DNA of 35,078 nt, from the NCBI GenBank assembly GCA_020650975.1, contig JAIPMN010262905.1, positions 1 through 35,078 on the forward strand, written 5' to 3'. The first letter of the stretch is position 1, and every line of letters begins with the position of its first letter. The translations under genes were made by a program, and so were the position numbers. Positions 19,017-30,248 of the stretch are shown one piece after another. This DNA comes from Apostichopus californicus. Its lineage: Eukaryota; Echinodermata; Holothuroidea; Aspidochirotida; Stichopodidae. The notes below the pieces were generated by a model. The model made no database searches, was not told the origin of the DNA, and worked only from the letters and a program-made list of their open reading frames with translations.

Positions 19017-19795
19017 CATTGGCTGGTTAAACTACCAATAGTGAAAGACTTAAGTCAGGTAATGCTACTTGATCATATTACTGTTGATTAGATTCCAGTT
19101 TCACAAAGGTATTCAGTTTGCCTCTGGTTATATAGGCAGCTTTTCTATTACAATTTATAGTGGATACACGGATCTTTAACCTAAGTGGGTGGGGTTGGCG
19201 GTACCTCCTAAGAGTAGCTTCAGGAGGAAAAATCGTTTCGTTATAATAATTATTAGTTAAGCCAATGTTTTCTCTGTGCCACCAAGTATTATATCACTCT
19301 TATATGTGGTTCACTTTCATCATAAAATGTCATAAAGGTGAATTTGTGTCGCTAGGACTAGACCGTTATGTCCGACTTAATTAAGGTGGAGTAAACTCTT
19401 TGAAAAACCTGTTTTTCTTACTCATAACTAGCCGCTTCCTATGATCGTGGTTTTAATATGCGAACTGCTGGTAGCTGTATTTGACAAGAAATAATCGTCA
19501 ACATGGAACAATTCAATAAATGAAAGCCACCTTTCATTTGATTAATACCTCTTAATCCATCTCCCCCAGACCAATCATGTGCAGGGATATGTGTCCTGCT
19601 TGACATGTGTATGTGATCTCTACATATAGGTTTTGATTTCATGTTATATCATAGGTATTTGGGTGCATTAGAAACACATAAGTGTAGCTCCGTATTTCTT
19701 TATTGTGTGTGTGCTGTTCCGTGCTTCTTTGTTTGTGAATGGTCCTGTTTTGCTACGGAAGCGCAGAAAGGACATTGCATTGACGAGTTGACGAG
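19017..19795. other. Noncoding, no supported gene
   Basis: Mixed AT-rich sequence with a G-rich patch near 19186-19200 (GTGGGTGGGGTTGGCGG). The minus-strand frame at 19439-19642 has no support. Confidence 0.4.
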
Positions 19796-19936
19796 ATGGT
19801 AAAATTTACGTTTTCACGAGATAACGGATCTCGTAAATGCATACATTTTCTGCAAATTGAGGAGTTGCTACTCGCGATTGATCATAATATAGCTGAGTTG
19901 AAGAAACTGTTGGCCAGCGATTGTTTAGAAATTTAA
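19796..19936 (+). CDS. Small ORF, 46 aa, amphipathic
   Basis: The ATG at 19796 (ACGAGATGG, good context) opens a frame starting MVKFTFSRDNGSRKCIHFLQ and ending IAELKKLLASDCLEI before TAA at 19934. From about residue 16 the pattern of Leu/Ile every three to four residues suggests an amphipathic helix or short coiled coil. A more GC-rich leader precedes it. No family is recognised; at this length chance is a real alternative. Confidence 0.25.
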   Translation: MVKFTFSRDNGSRKCIHFLQIEELLLAIDHNIAELKKLLASDCLEI

Positions 19937-20702
19937 CTTTTATTGATTTATTTAATTATGGAAAACATGGCCGGAAGGCATCTGTACCTAGGGGGCGGGG
20001 TTAAAGTACAACAGTATCAAGTATAACATACTAAAAGTACAGCCTTATGTCGTTAATCGTGTAGTCGTCATCCTACAAGTTATGTGTTCGTCAGTAGAAG
20101 GAAGTAGGCTACAGTACAGGCCAAGGCTTGGCCTTGCGCGAGAAGTCCTTCAACAGCGTGATGAATTGTACAAGTAAAGTAGGCCCGGCTACGGTTATGT
20201 AAACGCACGACCCAGATAAGCTACATTGAAACTAGTACTACTAGTAGTAGCCATGCTATTGGACGTAGCAGTAGTACGTCTTAAGTTAGTCTATGATATA
20301 ATCAGTCGTGTATTCAAGATGTCCCTTATTATTATATATTATTGTTTCTAATAAGACTACAATTGTTAATATCCCTGGAAGGTAAATTGTACTTCGTCAA
20401 ATTGTGATGAACCTACGCATGTGTGTACGTAGTATATATAGGCTAAGCCTAAATGGAGTCGAGGCCTACAATAATACTTCCATATAAATCTCTTGTAACC
20501 ATGGGCGTCAATACAGGGGGGACACAATGTCAAATGTCCCCCCCCCCCCACACACACATTTGGAAAAAGAGTGGTGTCGTGGCTCTATTTGGTTAGGGCT
20601 TACACATCTAAGGATTCATATCATCGAATATCACTCAATGTTGCTGAATGGAGAATTCCACCCAGATCTCGTGAGTTGCTACCCTGAGCTCTCCGACAAT
20701 CT
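19937..20702. other. Noncoding with a hairpin-forming G/C patch
   Basis: Contains a self-complementary AAGGCTTGGCCTT word near 20123 and a CTAGTACTACTAGTAGTAG run near 20232. At 20515-20546, GGGGGGACA is followed by TGTCCCCCC around a 10-nt loop. The latter resembles an end of a MITE, but no partner was found. Frames at 20366-20715 overlap this and are chance. Confidence 0.4.
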
Positions 20703-21600
20703 TAATGTAATGTAAATAAAATCTTATATAGCGCACTACGCGCGATGCATCTGTGCGCTTTACAAACAATCTAGAAAATACAATGACATAAAACAATAAA
20801 CAGAAAAAACAGTAAATACATATAGCATCTACAGGTAAATACAGGAATATGAGATCGAAAAACTACTATAAGCACTGGTGAAGCGTAAAGCGATAAAACA
20901 GATTGACTACAAAATCTACAATTTGAATGCTAAAAAGTGAAAATCACAATTGAAGTTACAACCTAAAAACTAACACGACAGAACAACATAAAATCTAAAA
21001 ATCTTAGAAACCATCTTGGTAGTGCTCTTGAAAGAGATGCGTTTTCAGGTGTGACTTGAAGGAGGTGAAGTCCGTGATGATACGAATTCCGGGAGGCAGC
21101 TCGTTCCAAAGATCAGGTGCGGCGACCGAGAATGCTGTAGGGCCATAGTGCTTCTTGTTATTGGTGTTGCGAGGAACGAGAGTGAACGGCTTAGAGCGAA
21201 AGGCGCGTTTGGGTACCCGAGGTGTGATCAACTCAGACAGGTAAGACGATGCCATTCCGTGTATGCATTTAAATGCAGTAATTAAAATAAATTTTGAATG
21301 TTATGCGTTGGTGTATAGGTAGCCAATGTAGATCGTAGAGGATAGGAGTGATGTGTTCGTGACGTCTTGAACGAGTGATCATGCGAGCGGCTGCGTTTTG
21401 GATAGTCTGTAGAGGATGAAGTGCAGTTTTAGAAAGACCGTTCAGAAGAGCATTACAATAGTCAAGACGGGATGTAATTAAAGCATGTACTAAGCGTTCT
21501 GTGAGGGTACGGTTTATATAAAAGACGACGATTTTTGTGGCATAAATAAGTTTACAAAGTTCCTGGAGACCCTTCTGCCTTCCCATGAGTTTCATGGTTG
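20703..21600 (-). mobile_element. L2/CR1-like LINE, 3' end (5' truncated)
   Basis: The minus strand carries the end of a non-LTR reverse-transcriptase ORF, then a 3' UTR. The UTR ends in a conserved-looking tail: TGTAAAGCGC, CGCGCGTAGTGCGCTATATA, and a final ATTTACATTACATT microsatellite at 20703-20725. GCGCTATATAA tails of this kind are known from L2-related LINEs and the SINEs that use them. The 5' part of the ORF and the endonuclease are missing, as expected for target-primed insertion with 5' truncation. Confidence 0.75.
21004..21595 (-). pseudogene. LINE reverse transcriptase C-terminal fragment
   Basis: From 21595 the frame reads (degraded first) then LTERLVHALITSRLDYCNAL, LNGLSKTALHPLQTIQNAAA and ARMITRSRRHEHITPILYDL with HWLPIHQRI. 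This is the characteristic end of L2/CR1/Jockey-type RT proteins. A one-base shift between 21269 and 21255 breaks it. The second frame then gives the tail PTAFSVAAPDLWNELPPGIR and FKSHLKTHLFQEHYQ before the stop. One frameshift and truncation make it inactive. Confidence 0.8.
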
Positions 21601-22196
21601 GTCAACAATAAGTGATGACTTTCAGTTATGTTGAGTCCAACCACAGTGTTTCAACTGAACTGTAACAGACAAACCAGAAATATGATATCCACGCACGCCA
21701 TCAAGAAACGCTTCTGGTCGATTTGATCGACCTTCTTCGCATTATTCCGGTTTCATCTGCAACCTCAAAGGAGACATGGACACAGGATTCTAGGCAACAA
21801 AAAGTACGATACCGCTATCAGAGCGTTATGCCTCCAATGTGTCTTGAACTTAGAAAGGTTGACTTGAAATAAACAAGACGTGGATGTTTCATCAGTGTCT
21901 GTCTCTTTGGCCAAGAAGGATTGTATAAAACTACTCACCGCTTGCCGAGACCTGTTTTCTCGGGCCGTTGGTGTTCAGGTTTTGAGGGAATATTGGGCTT
22001 GCGAGCGGGCCGACCGTTTGTACTTTTGTAAAGGTTTCATGTGTGGGGGATTCGGTGTGGGGTTGGGGTGGCTCAGGTGGTTGTGTAGAGTAATTGTTTG
22101 TTGTTGATAGTTTAGTTATTGGGAGGGCAGGATTTGGATTTTAGTGCCTTTAGCCCGTGACGTTTTGGAATTCTGCTGGGCGGATCATGTGAAAAG
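21601..22196. other. Noncoding, no supported gene
   Basis: The plus-strand frame at 21880-22107 ends in a G/T-rich low-complexity stretch and has no domain, so I do not call it. No LINE continuation was recognised upstream (higher coordinates) of the RT fragment. Confidence 0.4.
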
Positions 22197-22457
22197 CATA
22201 GATGGAATAAAATCCAGAATACCAGGTTATCAATCTAGAACCCTACCCATTGAACCACCTGAATAGTTAATTCTCAAATAGCTTAAATTTATCTCGGCGG
22301 CTGGACGATGTGTATTCGTTGCAATTGGCATAGATGTAATAAAGTCCGGAATACCAGGTTATCAATCTAGAACCCTACCTATTGAACCACCTGAATAGTT
22401 AATTCTCAAATAGCTTAAATTTATCTCGACGGCTGGACAATGTGTATTCGTTGCAAT
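22197..22457. repeat. Tandem duplication, 132-bp unit
   Basis: Copy one (22197-22328) and copy two (22329-22457) begin CATAGATG and end TTCGTTGCAAT; I count about six substitutions, roughly 95% identity. On the minus strand each copy contains GGTGGTTCAATGGGTAG (GGTGGTTCAATAGGTAG in copy two) followed by GGTTCTAGATTGATAACC. The first resembles the A box and the second the anticodon region of a tRNA-derived SINE. A 7-bp difference just before 22197 shows the left edge clearly. Confidence 0.85.
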
Positions 22458-23257
22458 GAGCCAATTGTGCTTCTTTATTATTACTTAAAGAAGTAACGCT
22501 TTCTTTTCAACATATGTCAAATGCTGAAACCCTTTTAAACACCATAATATCAAAAGTAAAGCTCGGTTAAACTTGATAATTAATATGAAACTCTATCTTC
22601 TGGAGCAATAGAACCCTTTATTTTTAATTGGTCAAAATTCATTGTGGTCAAAGTCATTTATATGGCAAATGATTATCACAAACAGGGATAATTTTATTTA
22701 TGACTTATGAAGGGATCTTGTCTAAGAAATGTTGAATTTGCATTCTATTCGTTTATATCGTTTTTTGAAATGTACCAAAGTTTGTACGAAAAGTGAACTT
22801 CAAGCTAACAGATGTGACAAAGTGGTTTTCCTTTTTCTAAGTTTTCATCCCATCTTCTCTAGTATAATTATTAGACGTATTGTTAACTGCACATTACCTA
22901 ACAATAAAATAGAAAAAATACGAGTTTGCTGTCAGTGTGCAACTATGACATTAACCTGATGTTACTAACTGTGACCATTTCTCTTATAAATATCTAAACG
23001 CAGTGAAAGTTTAAATTGCATGAAGGAAAGTATCACAGAAACAATGTTAGCAGTTTATGACCTCGTTTACTCTCAAGTGAATATCATATTTCCGGAGTCG
23101 ACCGTAGACAATTGACGCCAAGAATTGCCGTTTTCAGTTTTAGACAGCCCTTTATCTTGTTATGTCGGATCCCTCCAAGCAAATATATACAATTTGACAC
23201 AGTTTGTTCTCTCCCAGTTCAGCAATCGTGCATTGTCCCAAACTTGAAATACAATGT
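22458..23257. other. Noncoding, no supported gene
   Basis: AT-rich. The frame at 22729-22959 (MLNLHSIRLYRFLKCTKVC) has no splice or domain support. Confidence 0.4.
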
Positions 23258-23412
23258 TTGTCTGTGAATATGAGAGCGTTGTGATCATAGGTTTGCAGGT
23301 TCCAGCCCAGGCCAATTCTTTACGTTTGTGTCTTTAAGCAAGGAACTTTATCTTTATCTGTATTGCCTCTCTTCACCTAGGTGTATTAATGGGGACTTGC
23401 GAGGTGACTTCT
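23258..23412 (+). mobile_element. tRNA-derived SINE fragment
   Basis: The order AGAGCGTT, a B-box-like GCAGGTTCCAGCCC (23295-23308), then GTGTCTTTAAGCAAGGAACT, TTGCCTCTCTTCACCTAGGT and GTATTAATGGGGACTTGCGA matches a SINE body common in marine invertebrates. That SINE has a tRNA head, a CTTGGGCAAGG-like core, then CACCCAGGTGTA and GGGTACC. The A box is degenerate. The fragment is directly followed by a LINE tail on the same strand. Confidence 0.65.
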
Positions 23413-23429
23413 TACGGTGTGGAAACGTA

Positions 23430-24041
23430 TGGTATGACCAATATTTCCGTTCTAAAGCCTTTACAAGTTCTTCCATATAGAATTCTAAAAACGATCACGT
23501 TTAACCACTGGCGTTTTCCTACTATAATACTCTGCACAGTACTCTTGGTGTCCTCAAAATCAACGATGTTCATATATTCCAAATGTGTACTTTTGCTTAC
23601 AAATACGTTAACAATGCACTGCCTGTGTCTTTCGAAATATTGTACACCCAAGATTTGGGTCAGATATCCCAAACGTCACGAGAACAAATGTACTATTCTC
23701 CGTCACTAGACACCGCTCTAAACATGGGACGTTTCTGCTAAACAATTACTGTTATAAAATATAGAATAATCTCCCAACTGGTATTAGACATTCGAAATCA
23801 TGTGCTTCATTTAAGTATTAACTAAAGAGTTATCTAACTTTCAAGTACCGTGATTGATATTATTGTCAATTTTTTTTTCCACATTTTTTTTTCTTACTTT
23901 GTTCTGTTATTTTCTTTCTTTTTCTTTAGGGTTACTAGCTTTGATGAACATTTTATGTTTTTCTAGTATCATGTATATACCACTAATGCACTGTTTTTGT
24001 ATGTCTATGTATATGCGAAATATATTAACTGAACTGAACTG
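23430..24041 (+). mobile_element. LINE 3' end with RT tail remnant
   Basis: Shifting frames read IVHPRFGSDIPNVTRTNVLF, SVTRHRSKHGTF, NNLPTGIRHSKSCASFKY and LKSYLTFKYRD between about 23635 and 23850. This is the familiar non-LTR RT tail (HSYNTR..., WN.LP..I, FK..LK..L). It contains stops. A T-rich 3' UTR follows, ending in TTAACTGAACTGAACTGACT (24021-24040), a short-unit repeat typical of LINE 3' ends. The two opposed frames at 23389-23709 are shadows. Confidence 0.6.
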
Positions 24042-26955
24042 ACTTGTAAAAATATCTAAGGGAAGTCCCCTAGAGGACACGTAGATGTGGTGCACTGTAG
24101 TACCCCAGCAAGGATTGTTTGAATTGTGCACACTTTGCCAATGGCCGGGGGTTAAATGTTGAAAGTCGTATGAACGCTTGGATAGACAAAAATTTAAACA
24201 GTTCAAACAACTAGTTCCAAACAATGCCAAACAACTAGTTTTCATTGACCTTGCTTTGTCTGTTTTACTTTATCTGACTTTGACAGCCATACAGTTATAG
24301 AGGCCTACTACAGTGACGCGTTCCGAATGATTGATTGCGTTTTCACTACATAGTTTTGTTTCAACAGGAGTTCAACAAGTTAGACAAACTGCACAAGAAA
24401 GGATTGTACTCTACGTTATATCATCTTCACCTGCATATAGGCGTCATTAAATGTAGGCTTCATTGTCACTGTTTCAAGAGTATTTTCGGTAAGTCTTGTG
24501 TGGTATAGCAAAGGGTTTTTACTTTGCCAAGTTTCTCTTAATTGAAAGAGTTATATATCCAGCAACGCTAAATACAAAAACTTTCTTTGAGTTTCATTTG
24601 TGTGAAATGGTTTTAGATCGAATATTTTGTAAGTTTGAAACCACGTAGAGAAACTGTGCCGATTGGTTGAATTGTTTTATTAGACTCTTGATCTTTGTAA
24701 GGAAAATCAAGTAACATATGGCCATCAAATACCTAATAGATACAGTTGTAAAGAAATCACGTGACCACATTATACAGTTCTATATGGATCATCTCTCATT
24801 AACTAGAAAGCACTATTCTTTAAATAAAAGTTTTTTTGGAATATGCTGACCAGAACGACGGTGCTCTGTTGTAGGAATTACCGTACTGCAACCTTCGAAA
24901 AATGTTTCAATGTAGTGTACACTTAATCCCAGATAGGCTAAGCGTTCTAGATACAACCGTACTGCGAGTTTGTTGAACGAATGTGCTTGCTATGGGGTGA
25001 AACAGTAGTTATATTCACTGAAAATATAAAGAATGTCTCTGCAACACACGTTAAGTGACCTACTCTTTACAAAGATTTACAAAGGTAGCAGTTGGTAAAG
25101 GCGATGGATTCTGCATAATTTGATTCATATATCTTTTACGTACACTAGCCTTTCAGTAAAATGTGTGACTATACGCCTAGCGTTAGGCTTATTAGCAGTC
25201 TTACTAGGATACCGACATATTAGGACAATGAAATTGCTAAAAATGAGTAGCTTGTTGTAAGTTAAGTTGAACACGAAAGCTCGTGCTGAGATGAATAATG
25301 GATATGTGCGTAGTGACTGTAGAAACGTGATCCTCGCCCCCCCCCCCTCTCACGCAATGAAATATCTTCATGTTATTGAGTTTATATAGTAGATTGATAT
25401 CGTAATTTTCGCGTTGCACAATGCCTAATGCGACTAACCTACCAATACGTTTCCATATTTTGTTCGCTAATTTTTCCTTTAGTGTTTTCGTTTACATTTT
25501 ACTTTCCTGGTTTGGCTTAAGCGGAGATTCAACAGTGGCAGCCTTTCTTGTATAGGCCGAGGGCTGTTCACAGTTGAGATGATTCTTAGTTCACCATATA
25601 TTGCAAAAGAAAGGTCTGGGTTGTTCACCTGTGTACTGTTGAAATCAGCAACCTTGATTTATCAGTTGTTCAGTTCATTAGTGGACAGTGACTGGTTACA
25701 ATTTAAACAACCTGGATACTGTAGTAGCAGCTTTTGGGTTTAATTGAGTTATCTGAATGGAATTAGTAGATTCAAGGTGAACAGTAACTTGGATAACCCG
25801 GAGTATTACTCAACATAAGGTTGCATCCGAATGAACCAAGACACCCACCCCTTTGAAGTGTGCGTTTTACGCTCAGTGGCAAATGTTAACGTCTCTGTCG
25901 AAACTACGAGCTGAAAACACCCCCCAAGTAAGCGAAAACAAATCAAAAAAAAAAACATTTCGACATCAAACGCTCCACCCACACCACCGTTCTGCAGATC
26001 CTACAAAACCATTGACTGTTCGCACTTTCAAGTGTTTACAGTTACAAGGTTACTGTGAACAAATAACTAAATAAACTATGGCATTCTCAGCATGTCATCA
26101 CCCAGAAAACGTTATTTACCAGTTTTATCAATAAAAAAGGGAAGAAGAATTCTTTTGGAGGAAAGTGCTTGTTTTCAGGAGGTGAATATTCAGAATCTTG
26201 TCAATATGGAGTCATGTTCACTATTGCTGGTTGTAAGGAAATGTCTTAGTTTAAATTCATGACTTGTCAACCAATGCCTGCATTCCTTGTTCGTTCGTTC
26301 CTCCCCCTATTTATCATTATTGTTGGATTACATACGGTAGGTGTTGTATGTAACATTATGTGTAGTTTCAAACAACATATTCCGGCCATATGTATTACGT
26401 AAGTACATTAGTAGACCTACTTAGTGTTTGGCTGGAAGGTAATAAAGCATAGAGAAATCTGAAATATTTCTTCTTCTTACTTTCATTTAGACAAATGAAA
26501 ACATATCAGTAATGTGATTTATACATTTCTTGGTTTTAATGAGAGCAACTGTTGTTATTTTTATCAATAAATAAATATATAAGAGGTAATGTAATGCAGC
26601 AACCCAACAAAAACACACGGGGGTCAATATTAGTATGTTAGGATGCACCTCTTATCATAGTTCCGCCTTGCAGTACCGCAAAATGTTTGGGAGGAACCCG
26701 ATTGCAACATATCTTTCATGCTTGACCTCACTACAGTACAAACTTCGAAGGTAACAAAGCATTGGAACGCTTAGTATTCAAAAAAACTATTAGCCCATCA
26801 TAAAACAACAGTACACTTGCTGTGCACTTATAGATTATATTATGGCAAAACCTAACCCGACGTTTATTTCCTGATAACAAACTGGGTGTCACAAAGTCTG
26901 TGTACTTTTTTCGTTTCATACTTTTGTAAGATAAAAGTGTCCCTTCATTTCAGCG
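24042..26955. other. Long noncoding stretch
   Basis: About 2.9 kb upstream of the CABIT-like gene. It holds a 24-bp spaced pair of AAACAACTAGTT (24205-24216 and 24229-24240), a C9 tract near 25338 and AT-rich segments. Short frames at 25237-25419, 25853-26074 and 26731-26919 show no domain or splice support. Confidence 0.45.
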
Positions 26956-27004
26956 TTATTGCAGTACTGTGCCATTCGTTCGTGTGAAACCTCATCTGGA
27001 AAAT
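26956..27004 (+). promoter_or_regulatory. Probable 5' UTR and start region
   Basis: The sequence ahead of ATG 27005 ends GGAAAATATGGCAGCC, a YY1-like word overlapping the start codon as at 18292. No TATA box is seen. The transcription start was not located. Confidence 0.3.
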
Positions 27005-27071
27005 ATGGCAGCCGGAGGAAAAAATATCAGTTCCACAAAATCGAAGAACGCAAGACAAATCCCATGGTCAA
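27005..27071 (+). CDS. CABIT-like adaptor gene, exon 1
   Basis: ATG 27005 (AAATATGG context) encodes 22 codons, MAAGGKNISSTKSKNARQIP followed by WS, and ends one base into codon 23 at the donor CAA|GTAAGG (27071/27072). That phase exactly matches the acceptor at 28012/28013, giving R23 at the junction. A basic N terminus leads into a Trp-Ser just before the first domain, similar in position to the KWS-like segment at the start of GAREM proteins. Unspliced, the frame stops at 27127 after 40 codons. The phase match with a strong acceptor is the main evidence. Confidence 0.55.
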
Positions 27072-28012
27072 GTAAGGAGTATCATAAGCTTGTACATCAT
27101 CATAACCTGCAAGCAGATGGGAAATAATATTCCACGAGGCTTTTAGGTTTTTAATTAGCTGGAATTTGTTTTATTTCTGTTTCTGTCCCATCATCCTGTT
27201 TTACACTCTTTAGAACAAACTGTATGTCTGTTTGTGTACGTCCTTTTGTATCTCATTATACCTTGTGTTAAATCCCATCTTTGGCTCTCTTTCTTACAGT
27301 ATTTATTTCCTGACCAGTGAAGGTTCAATTCAGTTTAGCTAAAACACATTGAGAGCGTTTTACGTGTTCCCCAATCCCTCGACCAATTGATTTGGTCTAT
27401 CTAGGTTGCATACAGTGTGTTTAGTGTTAGTGATTTTTTTGATTAGTTATTTCTCCTGCATCGTCCATAATATTTTCAGTGTTTATTCTTTTTTGCTGGT
27501 ATTTTCGGCTGAATAATACTTCTAGCTTGCGAAGCTGTGTCGACATGATGTTTACTTCCTAACTATATTGTGGTTACACCAAAGCTTCCGCCAAGTGAGC
27601 TACGTGTTGATTTTACGCTATATATTTGAACGAAACGATCTATTGAGTTGTAGATTCCGGCATCTGTAATCACTCCTACCGCTATGATGTTATCACTAAC
27701 TGAGGACAATCAGACGAGACATATACCTAGTGTAAGTCTCTTCAGATCTCTAGCAGATCAGAAGGAAATTTTAATACAAATGAGGGAATAAATAGTATCC
27801 ATTGACATCGTCAAGTAGAAAATATTATGTCCATTAAATCATATCATAAGCATACACATTCAATTATGTTGTCTTTGTTCCTATCATATTTCAAAATAAA
27901 TAAACTGTAATCTCTTGACTGTTTGCAAAGCAAACCGACATGAAACCTTTAATTTCAGGAGCTCGTTTCTGTCTCTCTCCGCCTCTTTCTCTACCTCTCT
28001 CTCTCTCTTTAG
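27072..28012 (+). other. Intron 1 of the CABIT-like gene
   Basis: 941 bp, phase 1, GTAAGG to a long (CT)n polypyrimidine tract (27970-28010) ending TTTAG. No gene inside. Confidence 0.55.
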
Positions 28013-28584
28013 GGTCGGAGTATTTAAGTAAAGCCGTGTATGTTAACGACGAGAGAGAAGTACTACAAATTAAAATCAAAGACAAGTTAACTATTTTACT
28101 GAAAAGCAATCGAGTTTTTGTCGTCTTTAGGCAAACAGACGGGGCTGTAGCTGTACTCAAAGATGTGCCGTTTCAGAAAAAATGTCCTAGCGCTATGTTT
28201 GATTTATGTGACCACAAAGGTTTTGAAGATGCTGGAATGACACTCAGGTATGCGGTAGCTAAGACAGACTGGACTGAACCGAAAGAAAAGGTAACATTAT
28301 TACATAAAGGTGACATAATTCTCATCTTGGCAAACAACCATGGACATCATGTTGTGGGGATTACACAAACAAACAACGTAGAGGTTTTCCCATCTAAAGT
28401 TGTGAGATATCTTACAAAGCCTCGATTAATTCTCAGAGACGGAATGGTGATCAGGATGAAATCCGTCCATAATAATTATACCCGCAAGTTGTTCAAATCA
28501 ACCGGAGAGTTGTTCAGATGGAAAGGAATGGATGGCCAAACTGTTCTTCTGGACTCATATTGCGAAACGGAAGGACATACAATG
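28013..28584 (+). CDS. CABIT-like adaptor gene, exon 2 (main domain)
   Basis: This 572-bp exon encodes residues 23-213. It reads SEYLSKAVYVNDEREVLQIK, IKDKLTILLKSNRVFVVFRQ, TDGAVAVLKDVPFQKKCPSA and MFDL. A second unit follows with KEKVTLLHKGDIILIL, VEVFPSKVVRYL, then LILRDGMVIRMKS and TVLLDSYCETEG. The pattern of beta strands, a 'GD-hydrophobic' turn, and a hydrophobic-Pro segment four to seven residues before a Phe fits the CABIT domain of THEMIS and GAREM adaptors. An SH3-like barrel is the alternative reading of KGDIIL...VFPS. The conserved CABIT cysteine is not obvious in the first unit. The exon ends in phase 0 at ATG|GTAGGA. The ORF upstream of 28013 is translated intron. Confidence 0.6.
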
Positions 28585-29900
28585 GTAGGATAATAATTCA
28601 TTCTCACAGTAGAAACGGGACGTGTTTGAAATTGTTGAAATGATTTGGATTGGAATTAGTCATCAAAAAATAATACATGAATATGTATTAAGTTAAATTA
28701 GATCTTATTGATAGCGTTGTTTGAGTCGTCTTATCTTTACTTGTCTTTCTGTTCGTTTTCTTGTGTGGTGAATGTTCATATCACTAAGGCGAAATTTCAT
28801 AGTTAGAAGTAATCAAATCACTTCTAGAATTGTTGAAAATATGGTTTAAAGGTTTTCGGATATTTCCGTTGTCTGCCTACAAGCGTCTGTTGCCGTGTTT
28901 TTTTATGTCCTATAAGTAACAGACACGTTATAATCCAAAGCGCTAAAATAATAAGAAATTTAGAAGTAAAGTACACATTATTAGTGATACAGACTAAGGT
29001 AGTTAAAGAAGAATATGTGGAGGGCACACCGAGAAAACTTTATACTTTCCATGAAGACAAAAAGCTGTTCTAGGATATATTTTGTTTGAAGAATGAATAC
29101 GAAGAGGAACTTTACCGCGATCTTCCACCGTTGGAAAAGTGCATTGAAGGATTATATTTTTGCTCCCATTATTATGAATATTTACATTAACGGTACTGTA
29201 TATTTCGAACTAATTTGGTACATGACAAGCATCCCTTTCCTGTTTAAGCAAATCGGCAGGTTCTCTTTTTTTTGAAAAGGGATATTCCCGTGGCTCAAGT
29301 TCGTTACTGAACATTATTGCTATTTACTATCTTCATACTTCCGTCCAAACAACTTCCTGGCAGCATTTTTCTCTTTCTATGAATGAATTATGCACATCAT
29401 TGTAATTCTGGCAGCAAAAAAAGTCAGTGTTGTTATAATGGCACTGTTCACAAAAAATGTTTCATTTCATTACATTTAAAGGATGCTCGCATTTAGGAAA
29501 TCATATTTCTACAAAACAGTTGCATTGTGACACAAATAGAATATCACTGACCGCTTTGCAAACATTTCACGGATACATCAACAAGAAGATTAATTAACTT
29601 AAGCATTTGAAAACAAAATCTGCGCCATCATCGACTATACATCGAGGACATTTTTTCTGGCTTCCTACAAGATATTCTATCATATATTCACAATTCTCTC
29701 TAGAAACATGGCTAAATGTTTATAAACATGTCTCGCAACTTGAATGGAGAACAAATCGTTTATAATATATATCGAATGAATCATTCCCCCTTACCTAACT
29801 TGCAATAATTCAATGTAATTAAAATATATTTTTGCTATGAAAATACATACGTATTACTTACACGATCTACACCAGTAATTTACTATTTCTATAACCACAG
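28585..29900 (+). other. Intron 2 of the CABIT-like gene
   Basis: 1316 bp, phase 0, GTAGGA to ATAACCACAG. The short frames inside (28824-29027 minus, 29093-29275 plus) are not supported. Confidence 0.5.
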
Positions 29901-30026
29901 ACAGAAGACAAACATTACTACGAATGGAGCGAAGACGATGGATATTCCGTTGCATGGGAAGAGGATGACAACCAAGGAAACGATGATTACAGAAATGACA
30001 GGCCTATGGGAACGGTTAAAGGGCTG
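29901..30026 (+). CDS. CABIT-like adaptor gene, exon 3 (acidic, Tyr-rich)
   Basis: Exactly 42 codons in phase 0 on both sides, between CCACAG and CTG|GTATGT. It encodes TEDKHYYEWSEDDGYSVAWE then EDDNQGNDDYRNDRPMGTVK and GL (residues 214-255). Seventeen of 42 residues are Asp or Glu or amides near them, and five are tyrosines. DYRND contains YxN, the GRB2 SH2 consensus; GAREM and THEMIS both work through GRB2, so the motif fits the proposed family. Alternative frames over the exon (29938-30174 plus, 29889-30167 minus) are shadows. Confidence 0.6.
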
Positions 30027-30248
30027 GTATGTTGCTTCTTTGCATGCAACATATTGTGTGGTGTGGAGGGGGGGGGGGGGGATCTCGATATCACCGGTTG
30101 ATTTAGCTAGCGGCGTGAAGCTCAGTGGAATTGTCTCATGGGACAGGAGAAGCGTTTTAATTTTCAACTTTTAACCTCCGACTGAAGATGTAATGCCCCA
30201 CCTCCTTCCCTTTCCGCATGCCACTGTGATGTAAGCAATGTAACTGTA

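Noticed and set aside
21880..22107. 75-codon plus frame starting near MDVSSVSVSL
   Set aside because: The end is G/T-rich low complexity; no domain, no splice context.
25853..26074. 73-codon plus frame with basic composition
   Set aside because: Driven by an A-rich run; no support from neighbours or motifs.
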